This document shows, piece by piece, positions 48,884 to 58,561 of a stretch of DNA of 64,000 bases; positions within the stretch are counted from its first letter, which is position 1; the number at the start of each line of letters is the position of its first letter. Source of the stretch: Nitrospinaceae bacterium (GTDB taxonomy: Bacteria; Nitrospinota; Nitrospinia; Nitrospinales; Nitrospinaceae); assembly GCA_029261395.1 (NCBI GenBank), contig JAJDBJ010000005.1:1-64000 (forward strand). The letters run 5' to 3'. Made by a program: the position numbers and the translations under genes. Below the pieces are notes generated by a model. That model worked only from the letters and a program-made list of their open reading frames with translations. It was not told the origin of the DNA and did no database searches.

Positions 48884-50270
48884 CGATTTGGAAACTTTGG
48901 TGACCGCCATTCAAGGAGAGTGTTTGATGGGAGAACCTTCCCAAAAATTCCAGGGAGTTTCGATCAACTCACGAACCCTGAAACCCGGTGAGTTGTTCAT
49001 TTGCATCCAGGGAGACCGGTTCGATGGTCATGAATTTTTAAACGATGCGATCAAAAAAAAAGCGGCGGGGGTGGTGGTTTCCGACCGCGCAAAACTTGAT
49101 GAGTCTTTGGCTCAACAAGCGGGCATCTTTGCCGTAGCGGTGCCGGACACGCTTCACGCTCTCCAGGAATTGGCGAGTTACCACAGAAATCAGTTTTCGA
49201 TCCATGTGATCGGCATCACCGGAACCAATGGCAAATCGACCACCAAGGAAATGATCGCCAGTGTGATGAAAATGCGTTATTCGACACTCAAAACTGAAGG
49301 CAACCTGAACAACCACATCGGCCTGCCGTTGACTCTGCTGGAGCTGAAACCCTCCCATGAAGCGGCGGTGATTGAAATGGGCATGAGCGCGGCGGGAGAA
49401 ATCGAACGCCTGGCGGAAATCGCCAAACCTCAGATCGGTGTCATCACCAATATTTCACAGGCTCACATGATCCAATTAAAAACATTGAAAGACATCCAGG
49501 CGGCGAAGGGCGAATTATTCCAATCGTTGAATGAGGACAGCACCGCCATCGTCAATGCCGACGATCCGCTGGTGTATGAACTGGCCGAACAATTGCGGGC
49601 TGGAGTCATTACGTTTGGAATCGACAACGAGGCCGACGTGCGTGCCACCGATATCCGCCCCAATGAGGACTCCGGGTATGACTTCACCTTAAACGTCTTG
49701 GACAAAGCGGTTGCCGTCCACCTGCCCTTTCTCGGCCGATTCAATATTTACAACGCACTCGCCGCCGCCGCGGTCGGCCATGTTCTGGACATCTCGCCGA
49801 CGCAGATCAAAACCGGATTGGGCGCCAGGCACAAGCTCTCCCAGCGGGGCGAAGCGGTTCGTTATGGAGACATTGAAATTATCAACGACACCTACAACGC
49901 GAATCCGCAATCCATGCGGGAGGCCATGCATATCCTGAAAGAGCGCGCCACCGACGGCAGAAAATTTCTGATCATCGGCGACATGCTGGAGTTGGGAGAC
50001 GGTGAACAATCCGCGCATCAGCAATTGGGCAACGAGGTCACCGAATATGGGTTCGACTTTTTAGTCACGGTCGGGGAACTGGCAGGTCTTGCCGGCACCG
50101 CCGCCATAGAATCAGGGATGACGAATTACCAGGTCCGTTCCTTTAACAACCATCAGGCGGCGGCAAACTTCCTGAAGACGACCGTCCAACCCGGCGATTG
50201 TTTGTTGTTCAAGGGATCGCGCGGATCGCATATGGAAACCGTATTGGAAGTTTTAATACAGCAGAAATAG
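48876..50270 (+). CDS. murF: UDP-MurNAc-pentapeptide synthetase MurF
   Basis: 464 residues from the ATG at 48876, overlapping murE by 8 bp. Adds D-Ala-D-Ala. Three Mur ligase domains: N-terminal GVSINSRTLKPGELFICIQG, ATP-binding IGITGTNGKSTTKEMIAS, TLKTEGNLNNHIGLPLTLL, and C-terminal INDTYNANPQSMREAM. The ATP loop and the DTYNANPxSM motif are diagnostic. Next gene mraY starts 8 bp after its stop. Confidence 0.95.
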   Translation: MDSDLETLVTAIQGECLMGEPSQKFQGVSINSRTLKPGELFICIQGDRFDGHEFLNDAIKKKAAGVVVSDRAKLDESLAQQAGIFAVAVPDTLHALQELASYHRNQFSIHVIGITGTNGKSTTKEMIASVMKMRYSTLKTEGNLNNHIGLPLTLLELKPSHEAAVIEMGMSAAGEIERLAEIAKPQIGVITNISQAHMIQLKTLKDIQAAKGELFQSLNEDSTAIVNADDPLVYELAEQLRAGVITFGIDNEADVRATDIRPNEDSGYDFTLNVLDKAVAVHLPFLGRFNIYNALAAAAVGHVLDISPTQIKTGLGARHKLSQRGEAVRYGDIEIINDTYNANPQSMREAMHILKERATDGRKFLIIGDMLELGDGEQSAHQQLGNEVTEYGFDFLVTVGELAGLAGTAAIESGMTNYQVRSFNNHQAAANFLKTTVQPGDCLLFKGSRGSHMETVLEVLIQQK

Positions 50271-50278
50271 AGGAAGCG

Positions 50279-51364
50279 ATGCTTTATCACATTTTTTATC
50301 CACTCAGCTCGGACTACTCGTTCTTGAACGTGTTTCGGTACATCACGTTCCGTTCGGCCTGGGCCGGAATTACCGCGCTGGCGCTGTCTCTGCTGATCGC
50401 TCCCTACCTGATCCGATTTCTACAAAGACTGGAGATTGGGGAAAAAATCCGGGACGACGGGCCGGAACGCCACTTGAGCAAAGCCGGCACGCCGACCATG
50501 GGCGGGTTGTTGATTCTGTTCTCCTTCATCCTGTCCACCCTGCTGTGGGCGAACCTGAGCAATCCCTATATCTGGGTGGTCGTGTTCGTCGCTGTCGGTT
50601 TCGGATTGATCGGGCTGTATGACGATGTCCTTAAATTTCGCAAAGGTGGCGGATTGCGGGCGCGGAGCAAACTCCTTTTCCAGATTCTACTGAGCGTGAT
50701 CGTTGCCGTATATCTGGTCTATTACGATCCGATAAGAGACGGTTATGCCAGCCAACTGTTCGTTCCTTTCTTTAAAGACTTCACCCCCGACCTCGGTTGG
50801 GGATATTTGATCTTTATAGTGTTCATCGTTGTAGGAACCTCCAACGCGGTGAATCTGACGGACGGACTGGACGGATTGGCCATCGGTCCCATCATCATCG
50901 CCACTATCACGTTTACAGGCATCGTCTACCTGACCGGCCACTTCAAATTTGCGGAATACCTGAACATTCAGCATATCCGGGAAGCGGGAGAACTCGCCGT
51001 TCTCACCTCCGCCATCATCGGCGCCAGCCTGGGGTTTCTCTGGTACAACTCCTACCCCGCGCAAATTTTTATGGGCGATGTCGGCTCCCTCTCACTCGGA
51101 GGAGTGCTGGGCACCATCGCCTGCATCTCCAAGCAGGAACTGTTGCTGATTCCCGTTGGAGGAATTTTCGTCATCGAAGCATTGTCCGTCATCATCCAGG
51201 TCGGATATTTCAAATACACCGGAGGCAAACGTTTTTTCAAAATGGCACCTCTGCATCATCATTTCGAACAACTCGGCTGGCCGGAACCGAAAGTGATTGT
51301 CCGGTTCTGGATCGTCGCGGCGATCCTGGCCATTGCCAGCTTAAGTACGCTCAAACTGAGGTAA
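50279..51364 (+). CDS. mraY: Lipid I synthase MraY
   Basis: 361 residues from the ATG at 50279 (AGAGGA upstream). Ten transmembrane helices. Family marks: MLYHIFYPLSS start, RHLSKAGTPTMGGLLIL, GLYDDVLKFRKGGGL with the catalytic Asp pair, NLTDGLDGLAIGP, FMGDVGSLSLGG and APLHHHFEQLGWPEPKVIVRFW (in parts). It transfers phospho-MurNAc-pentapeptide to undecaprenyl phosphate at the inner membrane. Confidence 0.97.
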   Translation: MLYHIFYPLSSDYSFLNVFRYITFRSAWAGITALALSLLIAPYLIRFLQRLEIGEKIRDDGPERHLSKAGTPTMGGLLILFSFILSTLLWANLSNPYIWVVVFVAVGFGLIGLYDDVLKFRKGGGLRARSKLLFQILLSVIVAVYLVYYDPIRDGYASQLFVPFFKDFTPDLGWGYLIFIVFIVVGTSNAVNLTDGLDGLAIGPIIIATITFTGIVYLTGHFKFAEYLNIQHIREAGELAVLTSAIIGASLGFLWYNSYPAQIFMGDVGSLSLGGVLGTIACISKQELLLIPVGGIFVIEALSVIIQVGYFKYTGGKRFFKMAPLHHHFEQLGWPEPKVIVRFWIVAAILAIASLSTLKLR

Positions 51365-51367
51365 CGC

Positions 51368-52702
51368 GTGAAGTTTAAGAATAAAAATATTTCGATCATC
51401 GGCATGGCACGCTCCGGCATCGCCGCCGCCAACTTCCTGGCGGAACAGGGCGCGCGTGTGACTCTGCTGGATGGTAAATCGAAAGAAGCGCTGAGCGATG
51501 GGCTCAAGCAACTCGCGTCCGGTGTGAGCACGGTTTTTCAATCATCCTCACCTTTGCCCGATGCGGATCTGGTGATCCTGAGCCCCGGTGTGGATATTCA
51601 TTCTCCAGATTTGAAATCCGCCCGCGCAAGTGGAACTGAAATTATCAGCGAGCTGGAACTGGCGTACCGGATGAGTGAAACACCGATCATCGCCATCACC
51701 GGCACCAACGGGAAGTCCACAACCACATCCCTGATCGGCCACCTGCTGGATCAAGGCGGCAAGGACGTGCGGGTCGGAGGCAACATCGGTGTGCCTTTTA
51801 TCTCCCTCGTCAAAGATCAACCTAAGGACTACATGGTTCTGGAAATCAGCAGTTTTCAGTTGGAGGGCGCGGTGCAGTTTCATCCGCATATCAGCGTCAT
51901 CCTGAACATCACGCCGGATCACCTCGACCGGCACAAAACGATTGAGCATTACGCCGAATTAAAAGGAAGAATCGCCGCTCATCAAACCAAAGACGATGTT
52001 CTGGTCCTCAACCACGACGATCCATGGGTACACCACGTCGCGGCGGGGAAACTATCGCGCAAATGGTATTTCAGCATGAGCGAGCCGGTGGAACAGGGTT
52101 GTTATTTGAGCGGAGACCTCGTCCTGTTCAAAGATGGCGAAAAAGAAGAGACGATCTGCCGCATCAGCGAATCACATCAAGCCATGCAGTGGCAGGTGGA
52201 AAATATTTTACCTTCGGTACTGGTCGCCCGGCTGGCGGGGGTTGATGCCGCCTCCATCGCCAGGACTCTGCGCGAATTTAAAGGACTGGAACACCGTCTG
52301 GAATGGGTGCGCGCGCTCAACGGTGTCGATTTTATCAACGACTCCAAGGGCACCAACATCGGCGCGCTGGAAAAATCGCTCAACAGTTTCGATCGGCCTG
52401 TCGTCTTGATTGCGGGCGGACAGGATAAAGGCGGAGATTTTCAATCACTGAAACCGCTGTTCAAAAAAAAAGTCAAACACATGATATTGATCGGCGAAGC
52501 CCGGCTCAAGATTCAGACGGTCCTCAACGGATCGTTCGGATACGAGAGTGCGGACGACATGGAAACCGCAGTGCGTCAGGCCTATGCCCAGACGCAACCC
52601 GGCGACGTGGTTCTGCTTTCTCCGGCATGTGCGAGTTTCGATATGTTCCGGGACTACGAGGACCGGGGCCGGCAATTTAAAGGATGCGTGCAATCGCTTT
52701 GA
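51368..52702 (+). CDS. murD: UDP-MurNAc-L-Ala:D-Glu ligase MurD
   Basis: 444 residues with a GTG start and GAGG upstream, 3 bp after mraY. Adds D-glutamate to UDP-MurNAc-L-Ala. Seen: NISIIGMARSGIAAANFL, ATP loop AITGTNGKSTTTSLIGHLL, LNITPDHLDRHKTIEHY, INDSKGTNIGALEKSL and the end LLSPACASFDMFRDYEDRG, all MurD-specific. The D-glutamate it needs might be linked to the racemase island elsewhere in the window, but no evidence ties them. Confidence 0.96.
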   Translation: MKFKNKNISIIGMARSGIAAANFLAEQGARVTLLDGKSKEALSDGLKQLASGVSTVFQSSSPLPDADLVILSPGVDIHSPDLKSARASGTEIISELELAYRMSETPIIAITGTNGKSTTTSLIGHLLDQGGKDVRVGGNIGVPFISLVKDQPKDYMVLEISSFQLEGAVQFHPHISVILNITPDHLDRHKTIEHYAELKGRIAAHQTKDDVLVLNHDDPWVHHVAAGKLSRKWYFSMSEPVEQGCYLSGDLVLFKDGEKEETICRISESHQAMQWQVENILPSVLVARLAGVDAASIARTLREFKGLEHRLEWVRALNGVDFINDSKGTNIGALEKSLNSFDRPVVLIAGGQDKGGDFQSLKPLFKKKVKHMILIGEARLKIQTVLNGSFGYESADDMETAVRQAYAQTQPGDVVLLSPACASFDMFRDYEDRGRQFKGCVQSL

Positions 52703-52757
52703 GAGGCATGAACCGTGAGCGCGAAAGTAGCAAATTTAAAATCATTAGAGGCAATGC

Positions 52758-53870
52758 GTGAGTTCTCATCGAAAAAAACAGTACGGTTGCGATTCCACAT
52801 TAGCGTGGACTCTTGCCGCATTGATTCTGGCGGGGATCGTCATGGTCTTCAGCTCCAGCGCCGTGCACGCGCAGGAAACGTATCAGGATTCGTTTTACCT
52901 GCTGAAGCGCCATGTCGTGTGGGTTCTGCTGGGAACGGGACTGCTCATCTTCGCACGCAAGTTCGATTATCACCGATGGGAAAAACTGACGCTCCCGATC
53001 ATGGCGGCAACCTTTCTGTTGTTACTGGCGGTGATGGTACCCGCACTCAGCAAGGAAGTGGGCGGAGCACGGCGATGGCTGACGCTCGGCGGGTTTTCCC
53101 TGCAACCCTCGGAAATCGCCAAGTTCACCGTCATCCTGTTCATCGCCAAATCGATGGTGAAGCGCGCGGACAAGTTGAAAAGTTTCGCGTACGGGTATCT
53201 GCCCAACCTGATCGTATTGGGAATTTTTTTCCTGTTGATACTTCTGCAACCGGATTTCGGAACCGCCATGATCATTTCCATCGTGGCGTTCCTCATGTTG
53301 TACGTCGCCGGGATTCAAAAGAAGTTTCTGTTCTACTCCGTACTGGCGGTGATTCCGTTTCTGGTCACCGCAGTGATGGGCGCGGCGTACCGCACACGAC
53401 GCATACTTTCGTTCCTCGACCCCTGGGCCGATCCTTCGGACACCGGCTTTCAAGCCATCCAGTCGTTTCTGGCGTTCGGGCGCGGCGGCATCTGGGGACT
53501 CGGGTTGGGCGACAGCCGGCAAAAACTGTTTTACCTGCCGGAAGCGCATACAGATTTCATCTTCTCCGTGATCGGGGAGGAGCTGGGAATTATCGGCACA
53601 TTGGGAATCATCCTGCTGTTCGGAATATTGATCTGGCGGGGATTCGTCATCGCGTCGCAGGCCAAGGATTTGTACGGCACGCATCTGGCCATCGGATTGA
53701 CTCTGCTGGTCGGCTTGCAGGCCCTTACCAATATGGGTGTGGCGGTCGGTGTTCTACCGACCAAAGGGTTGACGCTTCCATTTATCAGCCTGGGCGGATC
53801 GTCCATGTTGATCACGCTGTTGTGCATGGGAGTGCTGTTGAACATATCGGACCATTCGGTCCGGCGTTGA
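52758..53870 (+). CDS. ftsW: Septal peptidoglycan glycosyltransferase FtsW
   Basis: 370 residues, ten transmembrane helices, SEDS family. GTG start at 52758 with AGAGG 7 bp before it. Family features: VVWVLLGTGLLIFA, GGARRWLTLGGFSLQPSEIAK (two runs), LQPDFGTAMI, the large periplasmic loop with FLDPWADPSDTGFQ and QAIQSFLAFGRGG, and VLPTKGLTLPFISLGGSS. It polymerises lipid II with FtsI. About 55 bp separate it from murD. Confidence 0.95.
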   Translation: MSSHRKKQYGCDSTLAWTLAALILAGIVMVFSSSAVHAQETYQDSFYLLKRHVVWVLLGTGLLIFARKFDYHRWEKLTLPIMAATFLLLLAVMVPALSKEVGGARRWLTLGGFSLQPSEIAKFTVILFIAKSMVKRADKLKSFAYGYLPNLIVLGIFFLLILLQPDFGTAMIISIVAFLMLYVAGIQKKFLFYSVLAVIPFLVTAVMGAAYRTRRILSFLDPWADPSDTGFQAIQSFLAFGRGGIWGLGLGDSRQKLFYLPEAHTDFIFSVIGEELGIIGTLGIILLFGILIWRGFVIASQAKDLYGTHLAIGLTLLVGLQALTNMGVAVGVLPTKGLTLPFISLGGSSMLITLLCMGVLLNISDHSVRR

Positions 53871-53880
53871 ATATTTATTA

Positions 53881-54972
53881 ATGGCGAACTCAGTCGTCAT
53901 AGCGGGCGGCGGGACCGGAGGACACCTCTATCCCGGCATTGCCCTGGCAAAAGCGCTTATGAAGCACGATGCAGACATTCAAATAACGTTCATCGGCACC
54001 CGGCAGGGGATTGAGTCGCGCATCCTGCCGCGCGAAGGATTTCGCCTGAAGACGATTTTATCCGGCGGCCTCCTCGGGAAAAAAGGCATCGGGCGTTTGA
54101 TCAACTGGCTCAAACTGCCGGTCAGCATTCTGCAATCGCTGGGCTACCTGCTGATGAACCGTCCGCGGCTGGTGGTGGGAGTCGGCGGGTATGTCTCCGG
54201 ACCGGTGGCGCTGTCGGCGTGGGCGCTCCGCATCCCGATGCTGATTCACGAACAGAACACGGTCCCCGGCGCAACCAATCGCTGGCTGGGCAAAGTCGCC
54301 AGCAAAGTGGCGATCACGTTTGAAATGTCCAAAAAATATTTCCCCGCCGACAAGGTGGTGGAAACGGGAAACATGATCCGCGAAGAATTTGCGGAAGTGA
54401 AAGCGCCCAACGTCCCCACCGGAGAAAAGTTCACGGTGCTGATTGTAGGCGGAAGCCAGGGCGCGCAATCGATCAATCGCGGTTTGCTGGCCGCGCTGGA
54501 TACGCTGGCGCCGGTGAAGGATCGTTTGCACATCATTCATCAGACGGGACAATCCGACGAAGCCGAGGTGCAGGCCGGTTACAAACACAAAGGGTTTTCC
54601 GCCGACGCACGGGCGTTCATTTACGACATGGCAGATCAATACCGCAAGGCATCGCTGATCATCTGCCGTTCAGGGGCCACCACGTTGGCCGAAGTGACGG
54701 CATTGGGGATCCCTTCAGTGCTGGTGCCCTTCCCTTTCGCGGCACACAACCATCAAGTACACAACGCACGCGCCCTGGAATCCAATGGCGCGGCACAGGT
54801 TATTCTCGACAAAGACGTCAACGGCAAACTGTTGGCGGGAATTATTATCGACAGCATGGAACATCCCGAAGCATTACGGGAGATGGGCAACAAAAGTTTT
54901 CAAATGGGACGGCGAGACGCCACCGAGCGGGTCCGCCAATTGTGCATGGAACTGATGGGCAGTCCCAATTGA
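53881..54972 (+). CDS. murG: Lipid II synthase MurG
   Basis: 363 residues. Transfers GlcNAc to lipid I at the cytoplasmic face. N-terminal GGGTGGHLYPGIALAK is the lipid-binding loop; GVGGYVSGPVALSA, HEQNTVPGATNRWL, LIVGGSQGAQSINR, ICRSGATTLAEVTALGIPSV and FAAHNHQVHNA are the standard GT28 blocks. No ribosome-binding site is obvious, suggesting coupling to ftsW 10 bp upstream. Confidence 0.97.
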   Translation: MANSVVIAGGGTGGHLYPGIALAKALMKHDADIQITFIGTRQGIESRILPREGFRLKTILSGGLLGKKGIGRLINWLKLPVSILQSLGYLLMNRPRLVVGVGGYVSGPVALSAWALRIPMLIHEQNTVPGATNRWLGKVASKVAITFEMSKKYFPADKVVETGNMIREEFAEVKAPNVPTGEKFTVLIVGGSQGAQSINRGLLAALDTLAPVKDRLHIIHQTGQSDEAEVQAGYKHKGFSADARAFIYDMADQYRKASLIICRSGATTLAEVTALGIPSVLVPFPFAAHNHQVHNARALESNGAAQVILDKDVNGKLLAGIIIDSMEHPEALREMGNKSFQMGRRDATERVRQLCMELMGSPN

Positions 54973-55017
54973 ACCACTAAAAAGCAACACGCAGGACCCA
55001 GGAAATTTTGAGGGCGT

Positions 55018-56427
55018 ATGTTTTTAGGCAAAACCAAACGGATTCACTTTATCGGTATCGGAGGTTCTGGCATGAGCGGAATTGCTGAAGTGCTGATCAA
55101 CGAGGGTTACGAAGTCACCGGATCGGACAAGTCCCGATCGAACGTGACTGACCACCTGGAAAAGATCGGCGCCCGCATCGCTTACGAGCACAACGCCAAG
55201 AATGTGGACGGATGCCAGGTGGTGGTGACTTCCACCGCTGTCAAATCGGACAACGTGGAAGTGCAATCGGCTCGCGCGCAAACCATTCCCGTCATCCGAC
55301 GCGCCGAGATGCTAGCAGAACTGATGCGGATGAAGCAGGGCATCGCCATTGCCGGCACGCACGGCAAAACCACGACCACCTCTTTGGTGGCGACGGTTCT
55401 GGCGGGCGGCAACCTCGATCCCACCGTCGTGATCGGCGGCAAGCTTAAAAGTGTCGGGAGCCACGCCAAAATGGGACAGAGCGAATTCCTGGTGGCGGAA
55501 GCGGATGAAAGTGACGGTTCTTTTTTGAAATTGACGCCGACCATTGCCGTGGTCACTACGCTTGATGAAGAACACATGGACTTTTACAAGACGCTCGACA
55601 ATATAAAGGACGCGTTCCTGACGTTCCTCAACAAAATACCGTTCTACGGCACGTCGGTGCTGTGCCTCGACGAACCCAATATCCAGTCGCTTATTCCCAA
55701 GCTGGAGAAACGGTTCATCACTTATGGATTGGTGAGCCAGGGCGATTACACCGCGCGCAATATCCGGGTGAAGGGATTGGACGCGCAGTTCGACGTCTTT
55801 TATCAGGGTGATGAGTTGGGGACCATCCATTCCGTCGCTCCCGGCAAACACAACGTGCTGAACACGCTGGCGGCGGTCGCAGTGGGGATGGAACTCAACC
55901 TGACGTTTGACACTATCGCCCAGTCACTCAAGCAATTCAAGGGCGTCCAACGCCGCTTTGAAATTCACCACAACACGCAATCGCTGGTCGTGGTTGATGA
56001 CTACGGTCATCACCCGGTGGAAATCAAGGCAACGTTGAAAACCGCCCAGGAAGTGTGGCCCGACCGAAGACTGGTGGTCGTGTTTCAACCGCACCGGTAT
56101 TCCCGAACCCAGACTCAGATGGAACATTTCTGGTCCGCGTTCAACGATTCGGACCTGTTGATCATCAATGACATCTACCCTGCCGGAGAGGAGCCCATCG
56201 AAGGCGTCCACTCACAGGGAATCGTGGACGGCATTCGGAAATTCGGACACAAAAATGCCGAACATGTTGCAACCGCTAAAGAAACTTTGAAACGCCTGTC
56301 TCAGATTCTGCAACCCGGCGATGTCTTCATGACACTCGGCGCGGGTAATGTGTGGGAACTGGGGCGCGACCTGCTGGCCAACCTTCCCGAGCGGCTCCGC
56401 GAGGGAAAACCTGGAAAGGATAGTTAA
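55018..56427 (+). CDS. murC: UDP-MurNAc:L-Ala ligase MurC
   Basis: 469 residues, GAGGG close to the ATG. Adds L-alanine to UDP-MurNAc. Seen: IHFIGIGGSGMSGIAEVL, SDKSRSNVTDHLEKIGARI, ATP loop GIAGTHGKTTTTSLVA, EADESDGSFLKL, DDYGHHPVEIKATL and FQPHRYSRTQTQMEHF. All are MurC-specific. It is followed by a 135-bp stretch before the likely murB start. Confidence 0.97.
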   Translation: MFLGKTKRIHFIGIGGSGMSGIAEVLINEGYEVTGSDKSRSNVTDHLEKIGARIAYEHNAKNVDGCQVVVTSTAVKSDNVEVQSARAQTIPVIRRAEMLAELMRMKQGIAIAGTHGKTTTTSLVATVLAGGNLDPTVVIGGKLKSVGSHAKMGQSEFLVAEADESDGSFLKLTPTIAVVTTLDEEHMDFYKTLDNIKDAFLTFLNKIPFYGTSVLCLDEPNIQSLIPKLEKRFITYGLVSQGDYTARNIRVKGLDAQFDVFYQGDELGTIHSVAPGKHNVLNTLAAVAVGMELNLTFDTIAQSLKQFKGVQRRFEIHHNTQSLVVVDDYGHHPVEIKATLKTAQEVWPDRRLVVVFQPHRYSRTQTQMEHFWSAFNDSDLLIINDIYPAGEEPIEGVHSQGIVDGIRKFGHKNAEHVATAKETLKRLSQILQPGDVFMTLGAGNVWELGRDLLANLPERLREGKPGKDS

Positions 56428-56562
56428 TTCATGTTGAACAATCCTTGGAAAACACGACTCATCCGCTTTGCTCACTTGCATCAGGGGCAAAGCGTACCAA
56501 TGGCAACCCTGACCGGATCATCCCGATCGATCCTGGGAAAAACCATTCACAAGAGAACTTTT

Positions 56563-57489
56563 ATGAGCCCTTCGACAAACTGGTTGAACCGAATCAAGGG
56601 AGAAATTCGATACGATGAACCTATCGCCAATCACACCTCTCTGCGCGTTGGAGGTCCGGCGGATATATTCATCATCCCCAAAGATGTATCGGACCTGCAA
56701 CTCATTTTCAAACATCACAGGGATATGCCGATATTCATCCTGGGAGAAGGCACGAACCTCATCATGAATGACAAAGGGTTCCGGGGCATCGTCATTTCCA
56801 CCAAAAACCGTTTCAAGACAATTGAACCTCCCGTGTTTTTCAAAAACACAAAGGGTGAAGAAGGCGCCGTGGTCACTGCGGGCGCCGCGACAAAGATGTC
56901 CTATCTGGTCAAACATCTCGCTAAATACTCACTGACCGGAATGGAAAACCTGGTGGGTATTCCCGGCTCTCTCGGAGGAGCGCTGTTCATGAACGCCGGA
57001 GCGGACGGTACTGAAATCTGCGATGTGATTCGCAGTGTCACCCGCGTCAATGCCGAAGGCGATCTGGAAACTCTGACAAAAGCGGAGCTCGAATTCGAGT
57101 ACCGCAAAACCACCTTTCCCAGCAAAGGCGGCATCATTGTATCTGCGGAGCTGAACTTAAAAAAAGGCGACCACCTGGAAATCCAAAACACCATCGACAG
57201 CCATCTGGTCCGCCGCAAAAACAAACAGCCGCTGTCTCTGCCCAACTCGGGTTCGGTATTTAAAAATCCGGAAGGCGATGCCGCAGGCCGCCTCATTGAG
57301 GAAGCGGGATTGAAAGGATTCTGTATCGGTGACGCCGGAGTATCGATCAAGCACGCCAACTTCATCGTCAATAAGGGAGAAGCTACGGCTTCGCAGGTGA
57401 TTGAAATCATCGAACATGTCCGGGACACGGTCCTGGAAAAAACTGGCGTTGAACTGGAAACCGAAGTGATCATTGCCGGCGAACGGTAA
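56563..57489 (+). CDS. murB: UDP-N-acetylenolpyruvoylglucosamine reductase MurB
   Basis: 308 residues from the ATG at 56563, which gives a normal MurB length; the frame is open back to an ATG at 56431 (352 residues), whose extra 44 residues look unlike the family. FAD-binding: NHTSLRVGGPADIFIIPKD, ILGEGTNLIMNDKG, GIPGSLGGALFMNAGADG; catalytic serine region LPNSGSVFKNPEGDAAGRLI; end ANFIVNKGEATASQVIEII. It reduces the enolpyruvyl group with NADPH to give UDP-MurNAc. Confidence 0.94.
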   Translation: MSPSTNWLNRIKGEIRYDEPIANHTSLRVGGPADIFIIPKDVSDLQLIFKHHRDMPIFILGEGTNLIMNDKGFRGIVISTKNRFKTIEPPVFFKNTKGEEGAVVTAGAATKMSYLVKHLAKYSLTGMENLVGIPGSLGGALFMNAGADGTEICDVIRSVTRVNAEGDLETLTKAELEFEYRKTTFPSKGGIIVSAELNLKKGDHLEIQNTIDSHLVRRKNKQPLSLPNSGSVFKNPEGDAAGRLIEEAGLKGFCIGDAGVSIKHANFIVNKGEATASQVIEIIEHVRDTVLEKTGVELETEVIIAGER

Positions 57490-57492
57490 CCC

Positions 57493-57522
57493 GTCGTGCA
57501 CACTTGGAGGTTGCACGACTTT
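57493..57522 (+). terminator. Terminator-like hairpin after murB
   Basis: GTCGTGCA and TGCACGAC form a perfect 8-bp stem with an 11-nt loop directly after the murB stop, followed by TTTAAAATTTT. The short T run suggests partial termination inside the cluster. Confidence 0.55.
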
Positions 57523-57539
57523 AAAATTTTAATGAACTT

Positions 57540-57606
57540 GGTCCGTTAACAAAGGTACCCCTCCTTCCTTTGTCCCCGGCTCTTGGCCAAGGGCCGGGGG
57601 CGGACC
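57540..57606 (+). promoter_or_regulatory. Branched inverted-repeat element in the ddl leader
   Basis: GGTCCG (57540-57545) pairs with CGGACC (57601-57606). Inside, CAAAGG (57550-57555) pairs with CCTTTG (57567-57572), and CCCCGGC (57574-57580) with GCCGGGG (57593-57599), the latter around a CTTGGCCAAG palindrome. A three-way junction in the leader of the TTG-started ddl gene; it may be a mobile repeat or a regulatory RNA fold. Confidence 0.5.
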
Positions 57607-57634
57607 GTTAATTGTGATGGCAAGGAAAAATTAA

Positions 57635-58555
57635 TTGGAACAATTGAAACAAAAAACGATCGGCGTACTGATGGGGGGACTTTCCCCGGAGCGGGAAGTT
57701 TCGTTGACCTCCGGAAAGGCCATTTTCAACGCCATCCAGAGTAAAGGATTGAACGCTGAGATGATCGACGTGGACCACAACATCGGCGCCACCCTGGCGG
57801 AGCGGAAGGTTGACCTCGCTTGCATCGCCTTGCACGGCACCTGGGGAGAGGACGGCACGATCCAGGGGGTTCTGGAGTATCTCAAAATCCCTTACACCGG
57901 CTCGGGCGTTCTGGGAAGCGCCATCGCGTACAACAAAGTGGTGTCCAAGGAGATATTCATGGAACGCGGCATCCCCACGGCTCCGTATCAGGTGATCACC
58001 GCCGAAGATCGGGGCCAGGTGAAAAGAGCGCTGGACTTGCCGGTGGTGGTGAAACCCGCCGACCAGGGATCGAGTATCGGCGTCAGCATTGTCCAAACGG
58101 AATCCCAATGGGAAACGGCACTCGACGAGGCATTCGAGGTTTCGGAGGAGATCCTCATCGAACAATTTATCGAAGGCAAACTGTTGGCGGTGGGGATGAA
58201 CGGCCCCTTGCCCATGCCGATCGTGGAAATTGTACCCAAATCGGGATTCTATGATTACGAAGCGAAATACACCGAGGGCAAAACAGATTATGTGTGCCCG
58301 GCGCAATTGTCCTCAAAGGAAGCACAACAGTGCCGTGACGCATCGGTCCGGGTGTTCAAGGCTCTCAAGGGCCGGGGGTTCCCGCGCGTGGATTTGATTC
58401 TGGCTCAGGGTACGCCTTACGCACTCGAAATGAATACTGTACCCGGCATGACACCGACCAGCCTGCTTCCCATGGCGGCGCGTCAGGCCGGTCTGGAATT
58501 CGATGATCTGGTCATCGAAATTTTAAAACGAGCCCAGCTCGATTACAAAAACTAA
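57635..58555 (+). CDS. ddl: D-alanine-D-alanine ligase Ddl
   Basis: 306 residues with a TTG start, supported by AAGGA 8 bp before it and no nearby ATG in frame that keeps the N-terminal strand. ATP-grasp enzyme supplying D-Ala-D-Ala to MurF. Seen: IGVLMGGLSPEREVSLTSG, LHGTWGEDGTIQGVLEYL, YTGSGVLGSAIAYNK, VVKPADQGSSIGVSIV, and LEMNTVPGMTPTSLLPMAA with Mg ligands. The TTG start and the structured leader suggest that its expression is held down or controlled apart from the rest of the cluster. Confidence 0.94.
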   Translation: MEQLKQKTIGVLMGGLSPEREVSLTSGKAIFNAIQSKGLNAEMIDVDHNIGATLAERKVDLACIALHGTWGEDGTIQGVLEYLKIPYTGSGVLGSAIAYNKVVSKEIFMERGIPTAPYQVITAEDRGQVKRALDLPVVVKPADQGSSIGVSIVQTESQWETALDEAFEVSEEILIEQFIEGKLLAVGMNGPLPMPIVEIVPKSGFYDYEAKYTEGKTDYVCPAQLSSKEAQQCRDASVRVFKALKGRGFPRVDLILAQGTPYALEMNTVPGMTPTSLLPMAARQAGLEFDDLVIEILKRAQLDYKN

Positions 58556-58561
58556 AACACG

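Noticed and set aside
52715-53881. Plus-strand ORF of 388 codons overlapping ftsW in another frame
   Set aside because: FtsW in the other frame has ten membrane helices and SEDS motifs; this frame is Arg/His-rich, as expected from an out-of-frame reading of GC-rich DNA.
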